Positions 24,246-36,929 of a stretch of DNA of 64,000 nucleotides are shown here, piece by piece. A program made the position numbers and the translations under genes. Under the pieces are notes generated by a model. It did not search any database. It was not told where the DNA came from and was given only the letters and a program-made list of their open reading frames with translations. This stretch comes from Bimuria novae-zelandiae CBS 107.79 (lineage: Eukaryota; Ascomycota; Dothideomycetes; Pleosporales; Didymosphaeriaceae): positions 150,124 to 214,123 of the forward strand of contig ML976730.1 of assembly GCA_010015655.1 (NCBI GenBank), given 5' to 3'. The first letter of the stretch is position 1; every line of letters begins with the position of its first letter.

Positions 24246-24445
24246 TGTCGGTATACACATATCCCATCGCCTGAGGCTGCTTAATGCTGCCCAACGTACC
24301 GCCTCGATCCTACTTTGGTCCGACTCGCACCGAGCCCATGTATACCTTCGTAGCACCCACGTTCATAGATAGAATATACTAATAGTAATATACAAGACAT
24401 TTGTTACTATTATTACCCGTACGATTGTACAAAGACCTACTAATA
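24246..24445 (+). repeat. copia-2 5' LTR
   Basis: 200 bp, TGTCGGTATACACATATC to CCTACTAATA. The terminal CA has mutated to TA. Preceded by TTATG. Confidence 0.93.
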
Positions 24446-24699
24446 CTAATTAGTAATTGCATGGTAGTTATAGACAGTTAGGTTAAAAGAGACAGATCCT
24501 GTAGCCCCGCGCGTTCCCTAGTTATCTATATTAGCAACGGAGTTATCTATGCTAAGTTTACTATTAGCTGTATCAGGCGTCTTATCTAGCTTAAGACTAA
24601 CCGTTCTAGCTGTATTAGAGCGTTTTAAGACGTAGTCTATATACGCACTAACCCCTATTTAGTTACGCTTAACCCGTGTATAATCTAAGACTACTAATA

Positions 24700-27600
24700 A
24701 GTCCCTAGCGAACACAGCTAGCACGATACGCGTTAATAATAATAAATAGCGAAAGAAATAGCTAGTAGCAATAGAGGCTGCACGCTTATACAAGAGGAGT
24801 TGCTAGAAACTACTAATCTAAAGGCAAGAGAGTGGCGTTACATTAATTTAAAGATCTAGGACGATAAGATCGTAGCCCTAGATAATAAGGTAAACATAAC
24901 TATAGCAACGATGTACATCGCGCGTGTAATCGCGGACTACATAGATTAGCCTATAGCAGATACAGAGCTCTTTAGTAAGTTCTATCAGGACTTTAAAGGA
25001 TAAAATAAAGCCATGTTCCGGCGTACGCATATAGTATACACTAAGAAACTAAAGTAGATTCTCCGCTTTAAGGGCGTGTACACTAGTCGTGTTAACATGT
25101 CGCTAAGTAAAGCTATGGCTAAATTACTACGCATAGAGGATTGCCTAAAATAGCTAGATAATTAGTTCTAATCTACTACCTTTAACAAGCGGTCAGCCGC
25201 GTATATACTATAAGAGCGGATAATACTAAGACAATACACTACAGGATTAGTATAACCCACGAACGTAGGGACAGCAGGTTAAACCTAGAGCTAAACCTCT
25301 ATAAGGGCAGGAGACTAGGACGCAGAGGATTAAAGAACCTACGCTTAAGATAAGACACGTATCTAGGATTAAGCTAGTTAATAATTAGATTAAGGATAAC
25401 AACTTGCAGAACCACTTATAGAAATAATTAAATAGACACTACGGGCGGACTAGCGACAGCAAAGTTAATAACCTCTTTTTTTATATAATAACTTTAATAG
25501 ATTCCGCGAATACACACCAGCATACCTATAATGTTTAAAAGGACAAAGCGTCCCTCTAATTATGCCCTTAGGTGACACAGACCCGTACAGGGCAATTCCC
25601 CCAATCGAGTTTAGCAACGAGAAACTGGATCTAAAGACAATTAATATCTTTACTAAGATATGGGACCGTGAGAAGAATATCTACTATTACGCAGACATCT
25701 AACCAGACCAATTCTATATAGTCTTTTCGCGGATCCTGGAAGGCCGTGCACAGGAGTATTACCTCCACTTTATTAATTAGTGGACGGACACATTCCTAAC
25801 TATGTACACAAAGCTAAAGAACCACTTTGATATAGATATTAATTATAGCCACTACTACGCGGACTAGACAACGATATCTTTTATTAAAGTCTATAAGGAG
25901 AACCCTAACAAGACACCCTATAAGGTCCTTAACATTATGCTAGACAAGCTCTAGTTGTGTTAGAGGGCTCTTGGCTAGCAGTACATAGGAGAATATACGC
26001 TCTAAACGACTGTAATCACAGCATGCTAGGGTGTTAAAGAGTTTGCGATGGCGCTCTACAGGCCGTCCCTAAAGTGTAAGGTCCTGTTTAGAGATCTACA
26101 ATCTTCGATCGAAAACTCGCTTGCTATAACTACCTCTGTTAACTTTACTAAGACAGACTATAATAACTAGTACTACTTAGACTATTAATATACTATTAAC
26201 AGCTTTAAAAGAACGTAAAAGAATTATAACTTATAGAGTGCACGAGGCAAGTTTATTAGTAAACGTAGCTAACCTTAGTAGCGTTCTAGAGACAACCTAT
26301 AGACCAACACACGAAGCGACAAGAAGTGCTATATCTACGGCAAGATAGGTTATTAGTCTACGAACTATACGCTTAAGGAAAGAAGGCGATCTAAAGCATA
26401 GTATATTACACACTATAATATTATAGGTAAGTAGATAGAATTTATAACATTCCTTGTTGCGTATAAAGGGGAAGAAGTTAACTAGTTTTTTAAAAAGGAG
26501 CAAGAGGAAGAGGAAGAGGAAGAGGACTAGAGACTAGTAGTTAAGTACCTTATAGATTAGGCTTTTATACACTAGGTAACCGGAGATAACGTCTATAGGT
26601 ATAAGGAACCTACAACGCTAGTAACGCAGTTCCTTATTAAGGACCGCTACTTATAAGTTACGTACTAGGGTATTCTCCCTGACACTAGTGCCTCCAACGT
26701 ATTAACAGCTAGAAAGGAGCAATTTCAGGCGCTCTAAACTAAGGATCCTATAGTAACTTTAGACATGTTTACTACTAGAAACGCATTAGTTTAATTTGGT
26801 AAAGAAAGTATTACTATATTAATTAGAACCGCGCACGTGCGTATAGAGATTAAAAAGATTAAATTTAAGATTTTAGACGTACTAATTTTATTCCTCCTTT
26901 ATTTAAAAGACATGGATTGGTTGCACGTATACTTTAATAATACCACAGATTAGCTAGTACAAGGGAAAGTAACCTTCCTAGTAATTCGTAAATAGGGATA
27001 TCTATAGTTCTACCTAAGCAAGGCAGAGCACGCGCGGGTATTCCTTATAGAAACTAAGCTCTAACGTCTATATTAGAGGTTTAGGCACCTGGCTATTAAA
27101 CGGCTAATATAACTACTTAAACATGCAGGGCATAATAACGTGAATAAATAGCTACTCCGCGAAATCTAAAAGTTATGCCACTATTACTAAGCACACGATT
27201 AAGCGCCACGACGATTTAAATTCTAGTTAAAAGATAACTAGGAATTTAACTTTAAGATTTTCGTAGACGTAATATACCTAAGTGGGAAGCCAGTGCTTTA
27301 CGTAATTAATTTAGCTACGACCTTTAATAGCGCTCGATTTCTACGATCTATGAGTGCGAAAGACACCTAGGAGGTAATCCGTTTACTATAGATTAATACG
27401 TACTAAGGGCCGCTAGACATTATTACTCACGACGCAGGTACTAACTTCGCATTTATTAAGTTTAAATCTAAGGTAAAGATTATAGGAATCACCTGCAAAT
27501 AAGTGCTGGTAGAGGCTTACTAGTCTATTAGTAAGGTAAAAAGGTACTATACACCTCTTAGACGCGCGTACAAGATCATGAGGGCAGAGCTTGACTCTAG

Positions 27601-29770
27601 CACTAGCGACGTTATAGTGCTACAGATAGCAGTTAAGGCCATTAACGACACCGCTGGCCTAGACGGACTTGTACCCACGCTACTCGTCTTCGGCGCATAC
27701 CCTCGGGTATCCATGGACTCGCCACCATTACCATCGACAATACGTCGCGCTGAAGCAATCCAGAAAGCGATAAAGGCGCTGCGAAGGGCCGTAGCAGAAC
27801 GTGCAGTAAGTAACGCACTTAATACTAAAAATAGGCTAAATATAAATAAGTTACTCTTACTACCTCTACAGAGTGAGGTAATAGTATGGCGTAAGAAGAA
27901 TAAATGGTAAGGGCCGTATAAGGTTATTAATATAAAAGATCACGATGTTACTATAGACATAATTAATAGCCTAATAACGTTCTAATCCATAGTTATAAAA
28001 CCTTACTACTAAGACACGACTATAGACGTGATTCTAGTTATAGATAAAGGGGAAGGACTAATTACTACTAAATAGTAGCCGCTAGTAGCTATATAGCCAA
28101 CCTAGCCACGCAAGCGGGGCCGCCCGCCTAGATCTAAGAATAAGCGTATAGTGTAATACCTAACGAGGAAGGAGAAGGACAATTACGCCCTAGCTATTAA
28201 GCTACGCAATAACGGCGTGATTAACACCCTAGGCGCCCCTTTTAAAGTATCTAACTAGAAAGAAATTAATAACCTTATTAGCCGTAGAGTGTTTAGTTTT
28301 AAGCTATTTAACCTAACTATATATAATAGGCATTGTATCTTTAAGTCGCGCATAGTTCGCGAAGTTAAAGGCAAGACTATAGTCCTATATAAGAAATTAC
28401 GACTTATTATTTAAGGCTATAATAATAAGGGCAAATATAAAATCCTAACGTAGTTGCTAACTATCTAACGAGCTAGTTAGCGCTTAATACTAGCCTTGGC
28501 ACCCGCATTGCTCACTAAAGGCATGTCTATAGAACTACGCGATATCACACAGGCATACCTATAGGCATAAACTAAGCTATTCCGCACGATTTTAGCGCAC
28601 CTGCCTAAGGAGCTTATAATAAAGTATTCTAAGGGTACGATTATTCGCGTAATTAAGCCACTATATAGAATTACAGAGGCAAGAGTTTACTAGTTTACTA
28701 CGTACTAAGGACACTACTGCAAAGAGCTCGACATGGCTACATCTACGTATAATCTATGCCTCTTAATCACGAACGGAGAACCAGAAACGTTTAGTATAGT
28801 AGGTCTATAAATAGATAATACGCTTGCAATTGTAACACCTATATTCTCTAGCGCAAAGGACGCTGCGCTCTAGAAAGCCAACTTTTAAGCTAAGCTAAAG
28901 GAGAGACTATCTAAAGAGGTACTACTAGAGTTTAATAAATACACCTTTACGTTGCGTAGAGACGCTATTTAACTAACGCAGAAGGGGTAAGGAGCTAAAA
29001 TTAATACTATTAATTTAAAGGTAGTAGACTAAGTATAGAGATATATAGAGCAGCGCGCGCGCGGCGCGTATATTACTTTTATCTACTAACCTAAAGTATC
29101 TTTTAACCTTTCCGTGGCTGCGCAAATATAGCAACCTATGGACACGGACTATAGGAAACTTAACCACTAACTAAAGTAGTAAGCTAAGAACTTGTAGCGA
29201 GGATTGTAGTATATTCCCCTTAACCTTACTATAGCTAAATTAATAGTATTTACGGATAGTTCTTTTGTAAATAACTAAGACCTTAGCTTATAGCTAGGGT
29301 ACCTACTTATCCTTATTAATAAGTCTGGTAGACAAGATAATACGTTCGACATATATAGCAACGTAATCTATTAGAGTTTAACTAAATATAAACGCGTCAC
29401 TAGAAGCGTCCTAGCATTAGAGATATATAGTATAGTTAGTAGCGTTAACATTGCTATCGCTATCTTAACAACACTTAAGATAATTATAGAACGCCTAGGT
29501 CTACCGTCGATCCCACTCGTTGTATATATAGACTTATACTTACTGTATAAGTGCCTCGTCAAACTTGGCACCACGAATAAGAAGCGCCTAATAATTAACA
29601 TTATAGCACTCCGCCAGTCGTACGAGCGCCGTGAGATCGCGGAGATCTAATAGATTAATAGTAAAGATAACCCTGCGGACGCACTTACGAAAGCCACGCC
29701 AAATCGCGCACTTAAACGATTTATTAATAGTAATATGCTATTAATACGAGTAGAGGGATCTGTGCAGCGA
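24700..29770 (+). pseudogene. copia-2 Gag-Pol polyprotein relic
   Basis: Plus strand. Gag near 25000-26500 ends in a decayed zinc knuckle (KCYIYGKIGY near 26316, expected Cx2C...). The protease region has LPDTSASN near 26670. The integrase region is best kept at 27578-27910 (GLDGLVPTLLVFGAYPRVSM, LQSEVIVWRKKNKW). Reverse transcriptase and RNase H follow, with IELRDITQAYL near 28530, VFTDSSFVNN near 29250, KDNPADALTKATPN near 29665-29705. The integrase-before-reverse-transcriptase order identifies copia. Stops are frequent; it is inactive. Confidence 0.78.
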
Positions 29771-29809
29771 CCTACGGAATAGTGTGCTATAATAATAAAA
29801 GGTTACTAG

Positions 29810-30009
29810 TGTTAGTATACACATATCCTATCGCCTAAGGCTACTTAATGCTGCCCAACGTACCGCCTCGATCCTACTTTGGTCCGACTCGCACTGAGCC
29901 CATGTATACCTTCGTAGCACCCACGTTTATAGATAGAATATACTAATAGCAATATACAAGACATTCGTTACTGTTATCACCCGTACGATCGTACAAAGGC
30001 CTACCAACA
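29810..30009 (+). repeat. copia-2 3' LTR
   Basis: 200 bp, TGTTAGTATACACATATC to CCTACCAACA, followed by TTATG. The two LTRs have kept different sites, so both were mutated after insertion. Confidence 0.93.
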
Positions 30010-30628
30010 TTATGTTTGGCAAGGACAGCGACGCCTACAATAACACTACTAATAATATAGAAAAAGAAGAGTTTTATATAGCAGAGTGGCAGAAAGATGG
30101 CCCACTTAGTATGTTTCTAGATATCGTTAATCACATTAATACGCCTAAATAATACGACCTCTTCTATCGCTACTAACGTTAATCGCATAAAGACCTTCCT
30201 ATACACGCTAAACTTAAGCTATATAAGCTAGTACGCCTAGTTATTACGCGTTAAAATAGCTTTAGTAGCGCGTTTAAGCGTGGTATACTACTCTAGTCTA
30301 CCTTTCACGCGTATACTACCTATTATGTTAAAGAGACTAAGATAGCTAATAGCCACGCTTAGTAGCGTAGTAGCTAGCTACTAAAGGTGCCGCGATAGAT
30401 GCGATCTAGTAGGCTTACCTCTACTAATTAGGTAGTAATAACTAAATACGTTGCTATCTTGCAGCCCCTGAAGTTGGCTACTAATCGCTTACAAGGTCGT
30501 GGTAAAACTAGCAGGTTTAGTGCACTCTATAAGGTACTTTCTATGTTTAAAATATTAATTAATAAGTATAAAGCACGCTTACTGCTATATAAGAGTGTTA
30601 ACTACGAGCACGAAACTACACCTAAAGA

Positions 30629-30780
30629 TATTAGAGTGGAATACGATATCACATGATATCACCAACCTAATGTAGACTAGTTGCTAATCATGATTCTGCT
30701 ACTTAAGCAGTTTCTCTATTCAGCTTGTTATAATTAACTTAGTTACTTATTCCTACTTGCTACCCATCTTATCCCTTATA
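30629..30780 (+). repeat. copia-3 5' LTR
   Basis: 152 bp, TATTAGAGTGGAATACG to CCCTTATA; both terminal dinucleotides were altered by transitions. Preceded by AAAGA. Confidence 0.92.
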
Positions 30781-30859
30781 GTTATAAGCCCGGCCTACGC
30801 TTAATCTAACTATAGTTTACCTACTTACTACGCACACGCTTTCCACGACGGAGATTAAC

Positions 30860-33800
30860 TTAATAAGCTCTAGTTTGCTATAATAAGTAATAAGGAGGAC
30901 AAGCTAATTATTAAGGAAATAATTATCCTTAACAAGCTAAGCGATTGGTCGAAGTGGATCTTTCTACGAAAGAGGACCGCTGAGGCATATAAGATCTGGG
31001 ATTATTACAACCCAGATTTGGCAGTAGATACTGTCAAGAAGATCTACGGTGAAAAACCTAAGGAGTGGCTACTACGCTCATTTAAAAAGGTCACACCTAA
31101 CAAGAATTTAAGTATTGTCCAGGGCGACAATAATATTAAACCTGACGAACTTATAAGACCTAAACGAGAGGACTACACCTTCTAGCATAGGTTCTACGCA
31201 ACAAAGCTGGTAGCCTAGCAAAAGAAGGAGAACGCTCTTAATAACTTAACACGGGAGATTACAAGGATAATCGCCAGCAGGCATATCCTAGTTATTAAGA
31301 ATGCTAAAACACTGTATAAATAGCTTACATAACTTAAGAAGATATTCTACATGTTAGTAGTAGAGCGCAAGTATAAGTTGCTTAAGCAGTATAATAAGAT
31401 TAAGAAGGTTCTATAATAATAAAAAATAGATGCTTAGTACGAGAGCTATATCACTATCCTTTGTAATATAATTAAACTAAAGCTACCTAAGGTCTAGGAC
31501 TATCGCGCATAGCAGGACTTTCTCCACGTAATTAAGGGAATTAACAAGTCCTTTATCACGCACGAAGTTCAGGAGATTACGCGAGCTAAGATAAATAGAA
31601 CACCTTATATAGGTCCTGTAGAACTAGTGAAGAACTATTAACGCTTTCGACGCACTATGAACCCTATTACGTTAGCACTAGGAACATACGCGGTTCTAGG
31701 CCAACCAAATACCGCCCCTAACACCAAACGTACAGTCACCTGCATTTGCAGAGAATAACACTTATTTAAGTAGTGCTGCTATGTGGTGCCTTGTCTCTAA
31801 CCTACTGGATGGAGGCCCGACCCAGCTGTTTCAGCCGAGTTTAACAGAGTAAGGAAATTAGGCAAAGGCAACCCTCTAAGCGCAGCTCTATTTATAGCTA
31901 AGAAGAAAGCTAGCGAAAAAGTAACTACTACTAACAAAAATTCTGCCAACAAGAATAATTTCTTACTAGACACTAGACATCCTCTATTAAACGCGCAAAA
32001 CTCAACAGGAGTAGTTATATAATAGCAAGATAGCTAGAATGTAGCTTAGATTATTACTCTACTTAGTGTAGCTGCTATTCAGCAGCCTCCACTATTAATT
32101 AATAAGTGGATTCTTGATCCAGGATCTAATCTTCACGTTACGAACCATCGACTAAAGACCTAGGAGAAGATCTAAAACGGGCACTTAGATAATATCCTGC
32201 TAGCGGGCACGTAAGCCCTGCAGATACATAAGTAGGGAAACGTTAAGTTGCTTGTTAATACTCCCACCAGCGAACGTTAAGTAACTATTATATAGGTAGT
32301 ACTTATCCCCACGTTCTTCACGTTAGTAGTGTCACTATCTCGCTGTCAATCAGTTAGTATTAAGTTTAACTCAGGACGTAGCTATCTCTATCTAAGGAGC
32401 GCTCTAATAGACATATTCTACATACTTAATAAGCAGGGTGGCTATTAGGTTATAGACTCTAACAAGGTAACACGTCCGAACGCATTAGAGTTATACATAT
32501 TTATAATTTAGTTAAAGTTAGCCAAGCCAAGCCATGTGGAGCGAAAGCCTCTACAAGTTACACCTGCAGAAGCGCATTAGATGCTAGCTCACGTAGGGCA
32601 ATACGCGATTAAACACCTAGAGCAGGTAGTAGATGGCATTAAGCTTGCTACTAGGCCTAGAGCTCCGCTGTAGAAGGAGTGCGAGGAGTGTATCAACTCT
32701 AAGCTCTTAAAAATTATTAGTTAACGCCCTTAACGCGAGCCTGCAACCTAGCCCTTTAAATAAATTAGCATTAACCTTATATAGCTTAGAAAGACTGGTG
32801 AAGCTTGCTATAATAGGGATAAATAGCTATTACACGCTGTGTGTTAATATAGCAGATACTATTTAGGGAAGACTCTTCGTGACAAGACAAAAGCCACCCT
32901 TACACGTACTGTTCGACAAATGCTGGCATAGATATATACCTAATTTAACGCCATTATTATATATATTCGTTATAACAACGAAAAGGGTTTTGCTAATCTA
33001 TAGGATATCTTTAAAGACCTAGGCATCGCAGTTAAGCCTCGTGCTATTAGAGCGAAAGAAATAACTAGCCTTACTAAAAAGGCTAGCAATCTCATTATTA
33101 TAATAGCTAGGATCTTGCGAATTACAGCATATTTGCCTAAGACGCTAATAAACAAGCTGTGCCTGACGGCCATGTACATGCTTAATTAATTACTAATAGA
33201 AGCTACTAGGTAGAAGACGCCCTATAAAGTTATACGCAAGGTGAAGCCATCTCTAGCGTACGTAGACGTTATTAGAGCGAAGGCTCTATTTCAAGATACG
33301 AAAGTAGCCAAAGGTGATAAGCTTGAATCGCGAGCAATCACTAGATAGCTGGTTAAATACGAAGGAACAAACATCTTTCGCATCTGGGTCCCAGGAAGCG
33401 ATAGGGTTGTTCGAACCCGAGACGTCGTTTTCCTACGGCAATGGTACTCTCCGCTGGAATCTCAGCTTTTGACTAAGGAGGAACAACATGTGGTTACTAT
33501 CCTTAATATTAACTCATCGGACGAGGAAGAAGACCCTGTTATTAAGCAGATCTATTGTAATATAACACTTTATTAACCGACAGTTAAGGATGCTGCTAAA
33601 GAAGAAAAGGCTATTAAGTAGGATAAGGCTAAAGTGCAAATTTAAAAGGAGGCTATTAAGCAGGATAAGGCTAAAGTGCAAATTTAGCAGGAAGCTGCTA
33701 GAGGACTACCTACACCTTAAGAAACGCTAGCACTGATTACTCCAGATTAATCAGCCTTAACACGTACTTAACTAAAAGGCTGGAGAGAGATTGCTCCTAG

Positions 33801-35700
33801 AGATACTACGCCAAACCGCCGCCAGAATAATGCTCTAAGACAAACAAACCCTAGTATTACTGCAGATAATATTGTTCTAGGGTCCCGTCGCCGGGGAGGT
33901 GGTAAAGAAGATAATACGCCTGGAGGTGGTAAAGAAAACGATACGCCTGGAGACCACTTTAGTACGCACGCGTCTCTATACTAGCAAATATTTGCTATAG
34001 CAATCGTGTAACCGCCCCTAAAGGAAGAGTAGAAGGTTCACCGTAATCAGCTTCCGCCGCTACTAAAGAACTAGGTTAAGGTTAAATCCCGCCCTAATAC
34101 TAATAAGTGGTTCGCTGCTGCGGACAAGGAAATTAAGGAGCAGCTCCACAAAGGTATATTTAAGAGGGTAAAGATAATGTAAAGGAGTACCTAGATACTA
34201 AGACTCTGCCGCTAATGTAGGTTTTCACGTACAAGCTTGATGCTAATGACTACTTAACTAGCTACAAGGCTCGCCTAGTCGTGAGAGGAGATCTCCAGAC
34301 GACTTGGGATGATACCTACGCAGCTACCCTCGCGGCTCGAACGCTCCGCTTCCTCATCGCTATCATGTGCGCCTTTGGGCTCCTTGCCTACCAGTACAAC
34401 GTCAAGAATGCTTTTCTCAATGTGTACCTGGCCCGACTTTGTTATGTCTGGACTCCAGATGGGTTCCGAGACAGGCTAGGCAATATGATGCGATTACGCC
34501 AAGCACTATATGGGCTCAAGGATGCTCTAGCACTGTGGCACAAACACTTAAAGAAGACACTTGTTAATATAGGCTTCACGCAAGTGAAGGGTATCCCTTG
34601 CCTTTTTACTAATGGCAAGCTAATACTATTCTACTATGTAGATGATATCGTCGTCCTTTTCCGCAAAGGCGATTAGCAACATTATTAATAGTTTAAACGC
34701 GGGTTTATAAAACGATACAAAACACGGAGCTTAGGAGAACTAGGTTAGTTCCTGGGAATACGCATTATTAGAGACTATATAAAAAGCAAAGTCTAGATAA
34801 TTTAAGACTCCTACATTGCAAAAGTCTGCCACGACCATAATCTCCTTTAAGGAAGCTAACACCCTAAGGTCCCTCTGCGCGAGTCTTATCTGCCCCTAAG
34901 TATAGATAAACTAAACAAGGAGCGCACCCGCCTATATCAGATCCTAGTTAGATGCCTAGGTTTTATCTTATACTTTACCCGGCCTAATATGGCAAAGGCG
35001 CACTTAATACTTGCCCGCTATCTTAATAATTTAAGTTAAAAGTATCTTGCTGCCGTCAAGTCTATATAGCAGTACTTATACGACTTCTAATTCTAGGCAA
35101 TTAGAGCATCAGCAGCACGCTCTAAGAACGCTAACTATATCTATTAAGTTAATAATAAGGAAGCTAAGGAGTTATTATTCTTTAGTGCCTCTAATGCTGC
35201 GTTTACTAATAATCCTAATACTGCTCGAAGCTCTTTTGCCTATATATTTAAGCTCTACGGCATGGTTATTAATTAGAAGGCAAAAATCATAAGATCTATT
35301 GCTAAATTAACTACTAAGGCTAAACTATTTGCCCTATTAACTGCTAGCACCAAGTTATCCTAGTGGATAAATACCTTTAAAGCTATTAGGTTTAATCTAG
35401 AGGTTTGACCTACATTGTACTGCGATAACCAGCAAACGGTCTCTATTACAAACAAGGATAAAGAAAAGCTCGATATAAAGCTTTAACATATTAAAGTGCA
35501 TTAGATATGGATCCGCGAGTAAGTTTAAGCCGGGAACATAGACGTTACCTAGATAGGAACTACTAATATGCCCGCTAATAGATTAACAAAGTCTCTCTCT
35601 AATATTAGCAAGCATGAGCGATTTTTAAGGCAACTAGGAATAACTAATATCCGCTAACATAGTGTTAGTTTCGAGGAGGATAGGTTTATTACATAATAGA
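30860..35700 (+). pseudogene. copia-3 Gag-Pol polyprotein relic
   Basis: Plus strand. A Gag-like segment from about 30890 (LSDWSKWIFLRKRTAEAYK, WDYYNPDLAVD) shows little damage. The protease/integrase middle has WILDPGSNLHVTNH near 32105. The integrase C-terminal part near 33340-33460 (YEGTNIFRIWVPGSDRVV) is intact over about 40 codons. Reverse transcriptase at 34281-34676 is open for 131 codons, with YQYNVKNAFLNVYL, MRLRQALYGLKDALALWHKH and the catalytic FYYVDDIVVLF. RNase H is decayed, near 35300-35600. RIP density is uneven along this element. Confidence 0.8.
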
Positions 35701-35795
35701 GTTTTTCCTAGGGAGGTGCCCTAGAGGCCCTTTGTTTACTTGTTTTGCTTTATTCTACCTAACAGCACTCCGTTACCTTTGTGCTATAAAAGGTA

Positions 35796-35947
35796 TGTTA
35801 GAGTAGAATATAATATTACATAATATTACTAACCTAATGTAGACTAGTTGCTGATTATAATTCTGCTACTTAAGCAGTTTCTCTGTTCAGCTTGTTACAA
35901 TTAACTTAGTCACTCATTCCTACTTGCCACCCATCTTATCCCTTACA
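35796..35947 (+). repeat. copia-3 3' LTR
   Basis: 152 bp, TGTTAGAGTAGAATA to CCCTTACA with intact TG...CA ends, followed by AAAGA. Confidence 0.93.
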
Positions 35948-36929
35948 AAAGACTATATTACTATTAATCTACGCTCCGCGCTTAAGAAAGCTAATGACTA
36001 CTATTATAGGCTACTTAATTCCCTAGCCTACTACGCTGTTACGATACTCCACCCGCGCTATAAAACATACTATAATTAATTATAGCGATAAGACAGCAAG
36101 AAACTCAAGGCTTAGCATATAAGATTTTAGTAGCTTTAGGCTTAATATAAGCTAACTATAGATATAGTAGCTATGCCTACCCTCCGACGCATAGTAAGCG
36201 CGCTTAATAACGCTATTAACTTTATACTTAACAACGAAAACGATAGCGATAACTTAGAGGATAAATATACAGAGTAGAAGAAGGAGCCTAAGTGGTCCGC
36301 GGCGGAATACAAGAGCGAGCACTCGCCAACCCCTATTAAATACTAGATATCGTACGAGAGAAAGTATCCTAACCTGTCCTGCTTATTATAAGGCTCTTAC
36401 ACCTTGTTCCGATTCGGGTTAGGGCGGTAAGGTATCGTGGTGCTTCACGGATTATTTAGTGGTATAAGTTAATGCGACACTTAGCGCGGCTAGATAATCT
36501 AATCTTATAATAAATAAGATAACTATTAGTCTATATAGGAGAACGTACTCGCACAGAAAATATATAAGTTAACTACGAGGAAGGAAATAACAATAGGAAA
36601 GTCGCTATACTATATACTAGCCTATTCCTTCTTCGTAGTCCCGCCAAGGCCCTGTACACACCTTCACCAACTTTAGGAATTTCGAGAAAGTGGTAAAAAT
36701 TGCGAAATCTTTATCCCGTTCATCTTACTTTCACCTAAAATCCTACTCCTAGCCATCCTCAGGCACCGCACGCGTGCGGTAGGCTGATAATAGTAATAGA
36801 GACGCCTTAGAGGCCCCTTTTAGGGGCCTCTACAGCGACTCGCCCCGCAGACCCTAAGTCTGCGCGGTAGACTAACATCTAGCACCCCTCTAGGAAGCGC
36901 TAATAGACTAATATCCGCCCTCCTAGACG

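Larger units (their letters stand above)
24246..30009 (+). mobile_element. copia-2 LTR retrotransposon
   Basis: 200-bp LTRs at 24246-24445 and 29810-30009 share long identical blocks (for example CTTAATGCTGCCCAACGTAC) and differ by transitions. The 5-bp duplication TTATG is at 24241-24245 and 30010-30014. It interrupts hAT-2 just after the conserved RLRCAPYTLNLI region, and hAT homology resumes at 30010. It is a different family from copia-1 and copia-3. Confidence 0.95.
30629..35947 (+). mobile_element. copia-3 LTR retrotransposon
   Basis: 152-bp LTRs at 30629-30780 and 35796-35947. The 5-bp duplication AAAGA is at 30624-30628 and 35948-35952. The primer-binding site GTTATAAGCCC follows the left LTR directly (30781-30791), the same motif as in copia-1. 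It interrupts hAT-2 after NYEHE; hAT homology continues at 35953. Confidence 0.95.
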
